From a marine gamma proteobacterium HTCC2080 (GTDB lineage: Bacteria > Pseudomonadota > Gammaproteobacteria > Pseudomonadales > Halieaceae), in NCBI GenBank assembly GCA_000169115.1, contig AAVV01000001.1:310001-374000 (forward strand): a stretch of 64,000 nt of DNA. Direction: 5' to 3'. Of this stretch, positions 25,595 to 33,672 are shown in pieces. The position numbers were made by a program, and so were the translations under genes. Within the stretch, counting starts at the first letter, position 1, and each line of letters opens with the position of its first letter. The notes under the pieces are model-generated. The model had not been told where the DNA came from. It was given only the letters and a program-made list of their open reading frames with translations, and ran no database searches.

Positions 25595-27289
25595 TCATTG
25601 CCATCCTGTCCAGCCTGGGCCTCGGACGACACGACCGGGAGTGGCACCCGTTGGCTCGCTGTCTGCAATCACCGCAGCGCCATTGATGAACACCTGTTCC
25701 ATACCGACGGCATACTGGTGAGGTTGCTGAAAAGTTGCTTGGTCAATAATTGTGTTCGGATCAAACACAAGTACGTCGGCAAAATAGCCCTCACGGAGGA
25801 AGCCGCGGTCGCGCAGGGATAAGTTGGTTGCGGGCAGGCCGCTGGCTCGATGAATTGCTTGCTCAAGTGTTAGTAATTTTAATTGTCGTACGTAATGGCC
25901 AAGTACTCTGGGAAACGTTCCGTAGGTCCTCGGATGGCGGTGGTTCAGCAGGGCATCGCCTTCGGCAGCAACAGTGACTGCATCGGTACAAAAACTCACC
26001 CAAGGTTGTTGAATGGCTTTTTGCACGACGGCCTCTGATTGATTGAAGTACATCGCGCCCACGCGTGTTCTATCCTCAATGACCAAATCCATGGCGGTTT
26101 CTTCGGGGCTTTGGTTTCGCATGATGGCTACTTCTGCAAGTGTTTTTCCTGCAAGGTGCTTAAGTTGTGGGTTTCGAAATTCCACCAACATGACCGTGTC
26201 GGCGCCACCGCTTGCGAGGCGATTGTCCCAATCATCTGAGTCCTCTCGCATTTGCTGGGCCAAGGTTTGGCGAATCGCCGGATCTTGCATGCGGGCAATC
26301 CATGCGTCGATACCGCCAGCCTTTACCCAGGCCGGCATAACGGCATCCAAGCCCGTCGATCCAGCCGGGTAGGGGTACATATCGGCCGTTATCTTTAGGC
26401 CCTCACTTCGTGCCGCTTCAATACGCGCAAGCACTTCATCGAAGCGTCCCCAGGACGGTGGGTGCGCAATTTTAATGTGATAGATTTCTGCGGGTATTTT
26501 GGCTTCTCGCGCGATTGTAATCAGCTCGTCAAGGGCGCTAAAAATTTGTTTACCTTCATTGCGAAGGTGAGAGGCATAAATACCGTCGTACTCTGCAGCG
26601 GCTTTGGCCAAGGCGATCAACTCGGCGGTTTCTGCGAAGCTTGCTGGGGTATAAATGAGCGATGAGGCCACTCCAACAGCACCTTCGCGCATGGCCTCCC
26701 GCACGAGTTCCTGCATTTGCTGAAGTTGTTTAGGTGTTGGATCTACATCGTCCTGGCCTAATACGTGTATTCGGGGAGTAGTTGCCCCTATGAAAGAGGC
26801 AACATTCGGTGCGACTCCTTTTGTCTCAAGAAACTCTAGGTATTCTCCCAATGATGTCCACTGAGGCTGAATCTCATCCCAATATTTGGGAAACTCAGTT
26901 TTCATGTTTGGGCTAAGAGGCCCCATGGAATTACCTTCACCAAAAACTTCAAGGGTAATGCCCTGAGTGATATCACTCAGGCCTCGACCGTCGGTGATTA
27001 GACTGGTGACACCCCAGCCGATCATGTTGATAAAGCCGGGGCTGACGGCTTTTCCGTGGGCGTCGATCACGTTATCTGCTGTTGTATTGTCAAGGTTACC
27101 GACTGCGACAATACGATCTTCGGTGATCCCAAGATCTCCGATAAAGGGTGGGTTACCCGAGCCGTCATAGAGCGTTCCACCCCGAATAAGCGTGTCGAAA
27201 TGGTGTTTGGTTTCAGTGCTGCAGGCACTACTAATCGCCAGCCCAAAAATAATGAGTGTTGCGTTGAGAAGCTTTGGAATTTGGCTCAT
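25595..27289 (-). CDS. D-aminoacylase-like amidohydrolase lipoprotein
   Basis: This ~564-residue protein resembles N-acyl-D-amino-acid deacylases. It begins with a lipoprotein-like signal ending ISSAC (Cys23), then DTLIRGGTLYDGSGNPPF. The usual HxH motif after strand 1 is missing: the sequence there reads SPGFINMIGWGVTS. Other family elements remain: ITQGITLEVFGEG, SLIYTPASFAE, YASHLRNEG, and an AEIYHIKIA segment carrying a His. A subfamily without HxH exists to my recollection, so this may be normal. I chose the ATG at 27289 because AGGTGGGG lies 8 bases upstream and the signal peptide then starts cleanly. A start 30 bases earlier is possible. It is divergent from the S9 peptidase. Confidence 0.8.
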   Translation of the reverse strand: MSQIPKLLNATLIIFGLAISSACSTETKHHFDTLIRGGTLYDGSGNPPFIGDLGITEDRIVAVGNLDNTTADNVIDAHGKAVSPGFINMIGWGVTSLITDGRGLSDITQGITLEVFGEGNSMGPLSPNMKTEFPKYWDEIQPQWTSLGEYLEFLETKGVAPNVASFIGATTPRIHVLGQDDVDPTPKQLQQMQELVREAMREGAVGVASSLIYTPASFAETAELIALAKAAAEYDGIYASHLRNEGKQIFSALDELITIAREAKIPAEIYHIKIAHPPSWGRFDEVLARIEAARSEGLKITADMYPYPAGSTGLDAVMPAWVKAGGIDAWIARMQDPAIRQTLAQQMREDSDDWDNRLASGGADTVMLVEFRNPQLKHLAGKTLAEVAIMRNQSPEETAMDLVIEDRTRVGAMYFNQSEAVVQKAIQQPWVSFCTDAVTVAAEGDALLNHRHPRTYGTFPRVLGHYVRQLKLLTLEQAIHRASGLPATNLSLRDRGFLREGYFADVLVFDPNTIIDQATFQQPHQYAVGMEQVFINGAAVIADSEPTGATPGRVVRGPGWTGWQ

Positions 27290-27539
27290 TAGCAATGCCC
27301 CACCTGCAGATATAGGCATTCAAGTTAGCATCTTGATGGGTTACGGGGGAGCGTGGACATTTTTTTTGTCTCCGATAAAAGGGTAGTAATTGTGTGGATG
27401 GTTGATTTCCTGGGGTAAACATCGAGGGCTGGGCATCAGAATCGTTAAATGAGCGACAAAATTTAATGGCTGACTAGATGTCGGGGATTAATCGAGTTTG
27501 ATGACCTGCCGTGGCAGAATGAACGACCCTACAGGCGTG

Positions 27540-27567
27540 GGCTGATTCCGTTTCAGCCGCTTTTTTT
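27540..27567 (+). terminator. Rho-independent terminator or attenuator in the leader of the S9 peptidase gene
   Basis: A 6-bp GC-rich stem (GGCTGA / TCAGCC) with a 7-base loop is followed by gc and seven T. It ends only 16 bases before the ATG at 27584, so it lies in the 5' leader of that gene on the same strand. No gene upstream on the plus strand needs terminating, since the neighbour is divergent. A smaller hairpin (CTGCC/GGCAG) lies upstream at 27508-27519. Confidence 0.65.
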
Positions 27568-27583
27568 GGACGAGAATATAACT

Positions 27584-29950
27584 ATGAAGCTCCTCAACTA
27601 TCAGCGCTCGATTGTCACGTTAATCACCGCTCTTGTGCTCACCTCGGGCGCATTAGTTAGCGCCACCGATCTTAAAACGATCATGGCAGATCCTGATTGG
27701 ATCGGTGCGCCGGTTGAAGCCGCTTGGTGGCAGTTGGACGATGGTGGTTATTTCTATCGAGCCAAACGCCCTGACAGCACGTTAAGAGACACCTTTGCTG
27801 TGACAGGCTCCGGGGAACCCGAGCTAGTGTCCGCACCGAAGTTAGGCCGTAGCGATGGACCTAACCCAAGAATACACAGGGGCAGTGGCCTTGCGGTCAG
27901 TATTCGAGGGGGCGCCGTGGTGTTACGCGATCTTAATGGCCTCACCCACCGCATTTTATTTAGCGGAGTCGCGCCCGCGAGTCGGCCTCAATTTTCGCCC
28001 GCAGGTGACGCGGTATTTTTTCAGACCGAACAACGATGGTGGCGCGTCGATTTGACGAGTGGCAGTGCCGAAGCGTTAACGCCCTTGGTATTTAAGGACG
28101 CCCCCCACGCGATTTCTGAGGATGGTCTAGCTCAGGAACAGCTGAGACTGTTTTCCACCCTAGAGCGTGAGCGGCTTGCGCAACAAGAACAGTTTGAGGC
28201 TAGTGTGGAGCAGGAGCAGGCTATGAAATCAGGGGTAACCCCTTGGTATCTGGGTGCTGAAAATCAGTTGGTCGATAGTGCACTCTCGCCTAATGGGCGT
28301 TGGTTATTGGTATCAGTCACTGCTGCGACATCCGATACCAACCAAGCCGACAAAATGCCCCATTATGTAACCCGCTCGGGCTACGTCGACGTTGAAGACG
28401 TGCGGCGGTTGGTGGGTCGAGAGTCACCGAAACCGCAGGCATTGTGGCTCTTAGACATGGAAAGCCGGCAGCGCTATGAGTTGAGTACAGCTGAGCTTCC
28501 CGGCATTGATTCAGATCCCTTAGCGGACTTGAAGAGTGCTCAAGATATACCTGTTCACAATGCTGAGAATCCGCGCCCAGTCAGTTTTGAACGCCTTATT
28601 TGGCATGATCAGGGTGCTGATGCGGTGGTGCAAGTACACGCTATCGATAACAAGGATCGCTGGACACTGCGACTGACGGCTGAAACCCGAGAGTTCGATT
28701 TGATCGAGCACCTGCACGACCCCGCTTGGATTAACTGGCAGTTTAATGATGTCGGCTGGATTCCTAACAGTGAGCAGATCTGGTGGCTATCGGAAAGCTC
28801 CGGCTACAGCCATCTGTACGCCACTCAAGAGGGCGGTACAGTGGTGCAATACAGTCAGGGTGAATTCGAGGTTACCGATGTTGCCTGGTTACCCGACGGG
28901 GAGTCAGCAGTGGCGTTGAGCAACCGCGCCCACCCTACGGAGTACGATTTATACCGGCTCAATGTCGACGCTAAAAAATGGGTTCCTTTGACGGAGCTTA
29001 AGGGCGTCGAGAGCTTTACTTTGCACCCAAATGGCACGCAGGCTTTAGCGCTTTTTTCCCAGACTTATCGACCAACCCAAGCGGTTGTTGTCGATTTGGT
29101 TAATGGAAATCTGGGGGCACGGACGGACACGGTTAATGATGCTTATTCTGCTATTCGGTGGCAGTCCCCCGAGTTTGTTGCAATCCCATCACGGCACGGC
29201 GTTGAAAATCCAATTTGGTCCAAATTTTATCCGGCACAAGGCAATTTCGAGGGACTGCGGCCTATTGTGATGTTCGTGCATGGCGCGGGCTATACCCAAA
29301 ATACCCACCATAAATTTCCCTATTATTTTCGGGAGCAAATGTTTCATAACCTGCTGACTGAGCGTGGCTATCATGTGCTGGATATGGATTATCGTGCCAG
29401 TCGTGGATATGGGCGCGACTGGCGGACTGCGATTTACCGCCAGATGGGTACGCCAGAACTCGAAGATCTCATAGACGGTGTGCAATGGTTGGTCGAACAG
29501 CACGGAGGTGATCCCCAGCGGGTTGGCGTCTATGGCGGATCCTATGGCGGATTTATGGCGTTCATGGCCTTATTTAATGCTCCCGATGTATTTACCGCAG
29601 GCGCCGCTTTGCGTCCCGTCACCGACTGGCGCCACTACAATGACTCCTACACGGCTAATATTCTCAATACACCGGAGGTTGATCCCGAGGCCCATCGTCG
29701 CAGTTCTCCAATTGAATTTGTAGAAGGCTTTGAGGGTGCGCTGCTAATCAGCCATGGCATGCTCGATGACAATGTGTTCTACAAAGATTCGGTGCGCCTT
29801 GTTCAGCGATTGATTGAACTTGAGAAAGAGCATTGGGAGCTCGCGTCCTACCCCCTTGAACCTCATGGTTACGTTCATCCTGAAAGTTGGTTAGATCAGT
29901 ACCGACGCATTTTAAAATTATTCGAGTCGGAGCTGACTGACGCGCGGTAG
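27584..29950 (+). CDS. Exported S9-family prolyl oligopeptidase/dipeptidyl peptidase-like enzyme
   Basis: This ~788-residue serine peptidase has an N-terminal signal (hydrophobic residues about 10-26, ending LVSATD). A long beta-propeller-like region with repeated WD/PD40-type segments (RPQFSPAGDAVFF, ALSPNGRWLLVSV, VAWLPDGESAV) comes next. The C-terminal alpha/beta-hydrolase domain holds nucleophile Ser653 in YGGSYGGFMA, with the Asp in GMLDDNVFY and the His in EPHGYVHPES. It would cleave peptides, probably post-proline, in the periplasm. The ATG at 27584 is preferred; a TTG 18 bases earlier would fall inside the T run of the terminator-like hairpin. A terminator candidate follows at 30013. 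Confidence 0.9.
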   Translation: MKLLNYQRSIVTLITALVLTSGALVSATDLKTIMADPDWIGAPVEAAWWQLDDGGYFYRAKRPDSTLRDTFAVTGSGEPELVSAPKLGRSDGPNPRIHRGSGLAVSIRGGAVVLRDLNGLTHRILFSGVAPASRPQFSPAGDAVFFQTEQRWWRVDLTSGSAEALTPLVFKDAPHAISEDGLAQEQLRLFSTLERERLAQQEQFEASVEQEQAMKSGVTPWYLGAENQLVDSALSPNGRWLLVSVTAATSDTNQADKMPHYVTRSGYVDVEDVRRLVGRESPKPQALWLLDMESRQRYELSTAELPGIDSDPLADLKSAQDIPVHNAENPRPVSFERLIWHDQGADAVVQVHAIDNKDRWTLRLTAETREFDLIEHLHDPAWINWQFNDVGWIPNSEQIWWLSESSGYSHLYATQEGGTVVQYSQGEFEVTDVAWLPDGESAVALSNRAHPTEYDLYRLNVDAKKWVPLTELKGVESFTLHPNGTQALALFSQTYRPTQAVVVDLVNGNLGARTDTVNDAYSAIRWQSPEFVAIPSRHGVENPIWSKFYPAQGNFEGLRPIVMFVHGAGYTQNTHHKFPYYFREQMFHNLLTERGYHVLDMDYRASRGYGRDWRTAIYRQMGTPELEDLIDGVQWLVEQHGGDPQRVGVYGGSYGGFMAFMALFNAPDVFTAGAALRPVTDWRHYNDSYTANILNTPEVDPEAHRRSSPIEFVEGFEGALLISHGMLDDNVFYKDSVRLVQRLIELEKEHWELASYPLEPHGYVHPESWLDQYRRILKLFESELTDAR

Positions 29951-30012
29951 TCGGGGCGCAACGTTTTTCAAATAAAGGGTGTGACATGGTTTGACGTTCG
30001 ATTTACGATCAT

Positions 30013-30058
30013 CTTCGCGTTTAGCCTCGCAACAAACTTTCTAGGCGAAGGTTTTTTT
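30013..30058 (+). terminator. Rho-independent terminator candidate after the S9 peptidase
   Basis: CTTCGC (30013-30018) pairs with GCGAAG (30045-30050). An alternative is CCTCGC (30025-30030) with GCGAAGG (30045-30051). The right arm is directly followed by seven T (30052-30058). It ends 25 bases before the VOC gene, whose ribosome-binding site (aaggataa) lies beyond it. Confidence 0.6.
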
Positions 30059-30083
30059 AACAGTTAATCAAAAGGATAACGTT

Positions 30084-30461
30084 ATGTTTAGCCACATTAT
30101 GGTCGGTGCCAATGATATCGAAGCATCTAAGGCATTTTACGACGCAACATTGGGAGCTCTGGGTTACGGTCCCGGCGTTATCGATGAAAAAGGGCGCGTC
30201 TTTTATATGACGGACTCGGGTATCTTTGCGCTGAGCCAGCCCATCGATGGCAATCCTGCAGGTCATGGTAACGGCTCTACAATTGGTTTTTCCGCAGCGA
30301 GCACTGAAGCCGCAGACGCCTGGCATGCAGCGGGTTTGGCCAGTGGTGGTGTGACTTGTGAAGAGCCTCCGGGAGTTCGTGAGGGTGGTATGGGTCCGCT
30401 TTATTTGGCCTACCTGCGTGATCCTTCGGGAAATAAGCTCTGCACTTTAGTGCGGGTTTAA
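30084..30461 (+). CDS. VOC-family (glyoxalase/dioxygenase fold) protein
   Basis: This is a 125-residue single-domain protein of the vicinal-oxygen-chelate fold, with two beta-alpha-beta modules. The first starts HIMVGANDIEASKAFYDATLG; the second ends YLRDPSGNKLCTLVRV. Potential metal ligands include His4 and a Glu or His in the second module, but the Glu that usually ends the domain is replaced (LCTLVRV), so enzymatic activity is uncertain. Proteins of this size act as lyases, isomerases or binding proteins. It sits alone between two terminator-like elements. Confidence 0.85.
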   Translation: MFSHIMVGANDIEASKAFYDATLGALGYGPGVIDEKGRVFYMTDSGIFALSQPIDGNPAGHGNGSTIGFSAASTEAADAWHAAGLASGGVTCEEPPGVREGGMGPLYLAYLRDPSGNKLCTLVRV

Positions 30462-30650
30462 TGCGAGTGCACTTGAACGCAGCTTTGGCATTGTTTAAGT
30501 AAAAGCCAGACCCACGGAGGCAAACGCCTTTGTGGGTTCTTAACAGAGTCCACTACGTCAAGCGGCTCACTAAACGTTACTGACGTGGCAGACCGGGTAT
30601 TCAGGGGGCTTAAGCCCCTTTGTTGGTAAGTCACAGGCAAAGGCACTGTT
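30462..30650 (+). other. Hairpin-rich region between the VOC gene and mscS
   Basis: This 189-base stretch contains three stems in a row. The first (30510-30537) has 12 paired positions, ACCCACGGAGGC with GCCTTTGTGGGT around a 4-base loop, two of them G-T. The second (30550-30588) pairs CCAC-x3-GTCA with TGACGTGG. The third is the palindrome GGGGCTTAAGCCCC (30605-30618), followed by TTTGTT. This could be tandem terminators for the VOC gene, a structured mscS leader, or a small RNA ending in a Rho-independent terminator. Confidence 0.5.
30604..30625 (+). terminator. Rho-independent terminator-like stem ahead of mscS
   Basis: A perfect 5-bp G/C stem (GGGGC-TTAA-GCCCC) is followed by TTTGTTGG. 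It resembles a short intrinsic terminator and lies 26 bases before the mscS start. Confidence 0.5.
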
Positions 30651-31487
30651 ATGTTTGAAGATCTCAATATTGAAGCTATGGCCAATACCTTTATTTTCCC
30701 TTACGCAGCCAATATTGCGCTCGCAATTGCTATTTTCATTGTTGGCAGATGGCTCGCCAATACCCTAACCGATGTCGTTGTTAGGCTGCTTAAAAAGTCA
30801 AGAATGGACGACATGCTGATTAGTTTTGTCGCGTCGATGACAAAAACTATTTTGCTGCTGTTCGTTGCGATCGCTGCGCTTAATAAACTCGGAATCGATA
30901 CCACCTCATTAATTGCTTTGTTGGGTGCGGCTGGACTTGCGGTGGGTCTGGCGTTACAAAATTCTCTGCAAAATTTTGCAGCGGGGGTCATGTTGATTGT
31001 TTTTCGCCCTTTCAAGGCGGGTGACTTCGTTGAGTTAGCGGGTGTCGCCGGCGTCGTCGAAAACATCGGTATTTTCAGTTCAGTGCTGCGAACCGGCGAT
31101 AATCGCGAGCTGATCATTCCCAATGGCGCTATCTACGGAGGCATTATCACCAACTATTCGGCGCGCAGTACGCGCCGCGTCGATATGGTATTTGGGGTTG
31201 CTTATGATGATGATTTGAAAGCGGCAAAGGAATTACTGCGGTCGATCATTTTAGCGGACGATCGCGTTTTGTCTGATCCCGAGCCGGTAGTGGCGGTCTC
31301 CGAACTAGCCGATTCGTCGGTAAACTTTATCGTAAGGCCCTGGGTGAAAAGTGCAGACTATTGGCCTGTGCTGTGGGATACAACCGAGAAGGTTAAGCTT
31401 GAATTCGACGCTCAAGGCCTATCGATTCCGTACCCGCAAATGGATATCCACATGCCCGAAAAGTCCAAGTTAGCCACCGAGATCTGA
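30651..31487 (+). CDS. mscS: Small-conductance mechanosensitive channel
   Basis: This 278-residue protein is close to the E. coli MscS length (286). It has three N-terminal helices; the third is the Gly/Ala-rich pore helix with GAAGLAVGLALQNSLQNFAAG (residues ~97-117). IVFRPFKAGDFVELAG then begins the beta domain, and a cytoplasmic C-terminal cage follows. It opens on membrane tension during osmotic down-shock and releases solutes. For a marine cell holding compatible solutes such as DMSP, this is relevant to its neighbours only in a general way. The leader is strongly structured. Confidence 0.95.
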   Translation: MFEDLNIEAMANTFIFPYAANIALAIAIFIVGRWLANTLTDVVVRLLKKSRMDDMLISFVASMTKTILLLFVAIAALNKLGIDTTSLIALLGAAGLAVGLALQNSLQNFAAGVMLIVFRPFKAGDFVELAGVAGVVENIGIFSSVLRTGDNRELIIPNGAIYGGIITNYSARSTRRVDMVFGVAYDDDLKAAKELLRSIILADDRVLSDPEPVVAVSELADSSVNFIVRPWVKSADYWPVLWDTTEKVKLEFDAQGLSIPYPQMDIHMPEKSKLATEI

Positions 31488-31583
31488 TTCGAACCCGCAC
31501 TTTATTGACTGTAACCATTTGCCGCAGCAGGCCCGCGTTATTAACAGGCCGTTCCGGTTCCGAAATACGGGTTAACGATAGAT

Positions 31584-31617
31584 CTCTAGCGTTGCTGATA
31601 TAGCTTTGGCGCTAGAG
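31584..31617. terminator. Inverted repeat between convergent mscS and symporter genes
   Basis: Perfect 8-bp arms CTCTAGCG and CGCTAGAG enclose an 18-base loop. It lies between the 3' ends of two convergent genes. GAGGGTTTT follows on the plus strand, a weak T run. Termination is inferred from position. Confidence 0.4.
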
Positions 31618-31624
31618 GAGGGTT

Positions 31625-33370
31625 TTAAGAGCCTGTTGTATTGGTTGGTTGTCCGTAGAAATGCTTAACAGCTCGCCAAACTAAAATGCCGCCAATGATC
31701 AGAGGCAGTCCATAGCTGAGGGCCAGAAGTGTTTCACCGCTCATGAGGCTAGTGGCGCCCAATGTTTTAGCTTGCTGTGCTTGTAGATAAGGCCTCGCAT
31801 AAAAGAAGAAGAGCATAACGATGGTGCCTACCCCGACGAGGATCATAGCGGCGGGCCAAATCAGTGTTTGTCGAACCTGTCTGTCATCATATTCCTCATG
31901 GGGCACCTCATGGAGGGACTCCCGGTAGCCTGCCTCTTCTGGTGTTACCTGCCCAAATTTTGAGACGATTACAACCGTTAGAAAACTGGCGCTAGCACCC
32001 ACTAATATCGGATCAAAGACGACTGGCCAGTCGACTAGGTTGTTCAATGACAATAGGTTCATAACGACATTGACCGTAAACCCTGACGCCATACCCCAAA
32101 AGGCGCCAGCTTCCGTGATTTTGGAACTCCAGATACTCATGAAGGCAACTGCACCCCACGATGAGGCAAATAGGGGCCCCGCAAAGTAGGTGATCCAAAA
32201 AATGTTGCTGGGTAAGGCTAGCGCTAAGGTTATGACGATCAGCCCAACTAGCAGCATGGTTACCCGAGTCACACGCAGCTGTATTTTATCGTTCTTGGGC
32301 AGTTTGAGTATGTCATTGCTCACGCTGAATCCGACCAGAGACAAAAATGTTGATGCAGATGACAGCCCCGCAGCCAAAATCCCGCAGACCAGCAGAGCAC
32401 CTACTAGCGTGGGCACCTGATTCATGGCGGCCCAGATGATCACGCTCTCCACGGGGTCTATATTCGGGTTGCTAAGGTTGACAATGGCCGCACAGAAAGT
32501 GGTAACCAGGTACAACAGCAACATTGTGATAGCTGCGCCACAGGCTGAGCGAATCACTACGTGCTCATTTCGAGCCATGAGATAACGACTGGACTGCCAG
32601 GGACTCACGGCAACCACAACGCCCCATGCGACGCCCAAAATCAGTGCCCAAAGGAGCGCCTCTCCCGGGGTCTCCCAGCTCGTTTCAGACCCTACGACAC
32701 CATGCCACGCAATGACGTCGGGTTTTGCCTCAAAGATGGCGAGGGCTTCGATACTGGCAAACCAGCCGCCGTTTGTATTTACAAGGTAGGAAACTGCGAC
32801 GACAGCCACTGACGTAAATAAGATAAACATAAGGGTATCGGTCAAAATGACACCCTTTGATCCGGAGTAAAGCGTGAACAGCGTGTAACTGGCCCATACG
32901 AGAATGATGGCGATGGGCTCTGATAGGTCTGTTAGTTGTGTTACGACCATTGCAACGCCCCAAGTAACGGCAAGCAGGTAGCCGCTGAGACCGACGACAA
33001 TCGAAAGCCCTGCTAACGATTGAATTCGTTGGCTTTGAAAACGCGCACCAAAAAAAGCCGGAACCGTCAGCGCTTGGCTGCGACGTAGGTAGCGACCAAA
33101 AAATAGAGCCCCCAGTACATAGCCCATACAATTGACGGCGGTCATGATGATGATGAGAGGGCCGTGTCCCCGATAGGACATACCGGCTTCACCGATAAAT
33201 CCATTAGTGCTCATGAAGCTTGCGATTAACGTGCCCAAGATGAGTAGCGTTGGGGCATTGCGGCCAGCCACGAAGTAGTCATCAAGGTGTCGCACCTTGC
33301 GTCCCGCGTACCAGCCGGTACCCAGATATACCATGACACTTAGAATCATGGTCAGACCGAAGCTATCCAT
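31625..33370 (-). CDS. Sodium:solute symporter (SSS family)
   Basis: This ~581-residue permease has about 13 hydrophobic helices, in the SSS family of sodium-coupled importers. The N-terminal helix is followed by GRKVRHLDDYFVAGRNAPT, a hallmark segment of the family. FMSTNGFIGEAGMSYRGHG comes next, and ILAAGLSSASTFLSLVGFSVSND carries the Ser/Thr-rich sodium-site region. Substrates in this family range from proline and sugars to monocarboxylates. It is divergent from dmdA with a 302-base shared region, so import of DMSP or a related compound is a reasonable guess but not supported by sequence. I chose the ATG at 33370; a TTG 45 bases earlier is less likely. Confidence 0.88.
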   Translation of the reverse strand: MDSFGLTMILSVMVYLGTGWYAGRKVRHLDDYFVAGRNAPTLLILGTLIASFMSTNGFIGEAGMSYRGHGPLIIIMTAVNCMGYVLGALFFGRYLRRSQALTVPAFFGARFQSQRIQSLAGLSIVVGLSGYLLAVTWGVAMVVTQLTDLSEPIAIILVWASYTLFTLYSGSKGVILTDTLMFILFTSVAVVAVSYLVNTNGGWFASIEALAIFEAKPDVIAWHGVVGSETSWETPGEALLWALILGVAWGVVVAVSPWQSSRYLMARNEHVVIRSACGAAITMLLLYLVTTFCAAIVNLSNPNIDPVESVIIWAAMNQVPTLVGALLVCGILAAGLSSASTFLSLVGFSVSNDILKLPKNDKIQLRVTRVTMLLVGLIVITLALALPSNIFWITYFAGPLFASSWGAVAFMSIWSSKITEAGAFWGMASGFTVNVVMNLLSLNNLVDWPVVFDPILVGASASFLTVVIVSKFGQVTPEEAGYRESLHEVPHEEYDDRQVRQTLIWPAAMILVGVGTIVMLFFFYARPYLQAQQAKTLGATSLMSGETLLALSYGLPLIIGGILVWRAVKHFYGQPTNTTGS

Positions 33371-33672
33371 CAATGGCGCCCCGGTCCGCAAGCAATGGGT
33401 ACTGGATGGCTCCAATCATGCGATGAAAGTAAGTGCTTCATATCGGCAGTGACCTTCTTGTACGTGGTTTTTATTAGGAGAAGAAATAGGGTGTCTTCCC
33501 GCATTTATCGCGGGCTACAGTATGCAGGAAAATTACCAAATCTAAAGAGGGTTGAACCCCTTGCAAGAGGACCTGTAAGCGGCGCATTATTCGCAAAAAT
33601 ATGGCGGTTCAGAATTTCGGTTCCGCGCTCTTAAAAATACAAATAGATCCATCACAATAAAAGAGTACGCAC
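33371..33672. other. Divergent promoter region between symporter and dmdA
   Basis: No gene is apparent in these 302 bases. A short stem (CCCGC at 33498-33502 with GCGGG at 33510-33514) and a small GGG/CCC hairpin near 33549-33559 are present. The last ~60 bases before dmdA are AT-rich. I looked for a glycine riboswitch because the next gene is GcvT-like and found no match to its conserved core. Confidence 0.5.

Noticed and set aside
31487-31510. Sequence resembling the reverse complement of a tRNA T-arm (TTCGAAC) after mscS
   Set aside because: No matching acceptor, anticodon or D-arm could be laid out around it.
33371-33672. Glycine riboswitch ahead of the GcvT-like dmdA
   Set aside because: The conserved core of that riboswitch is not seen; only short unrelated stems are present.
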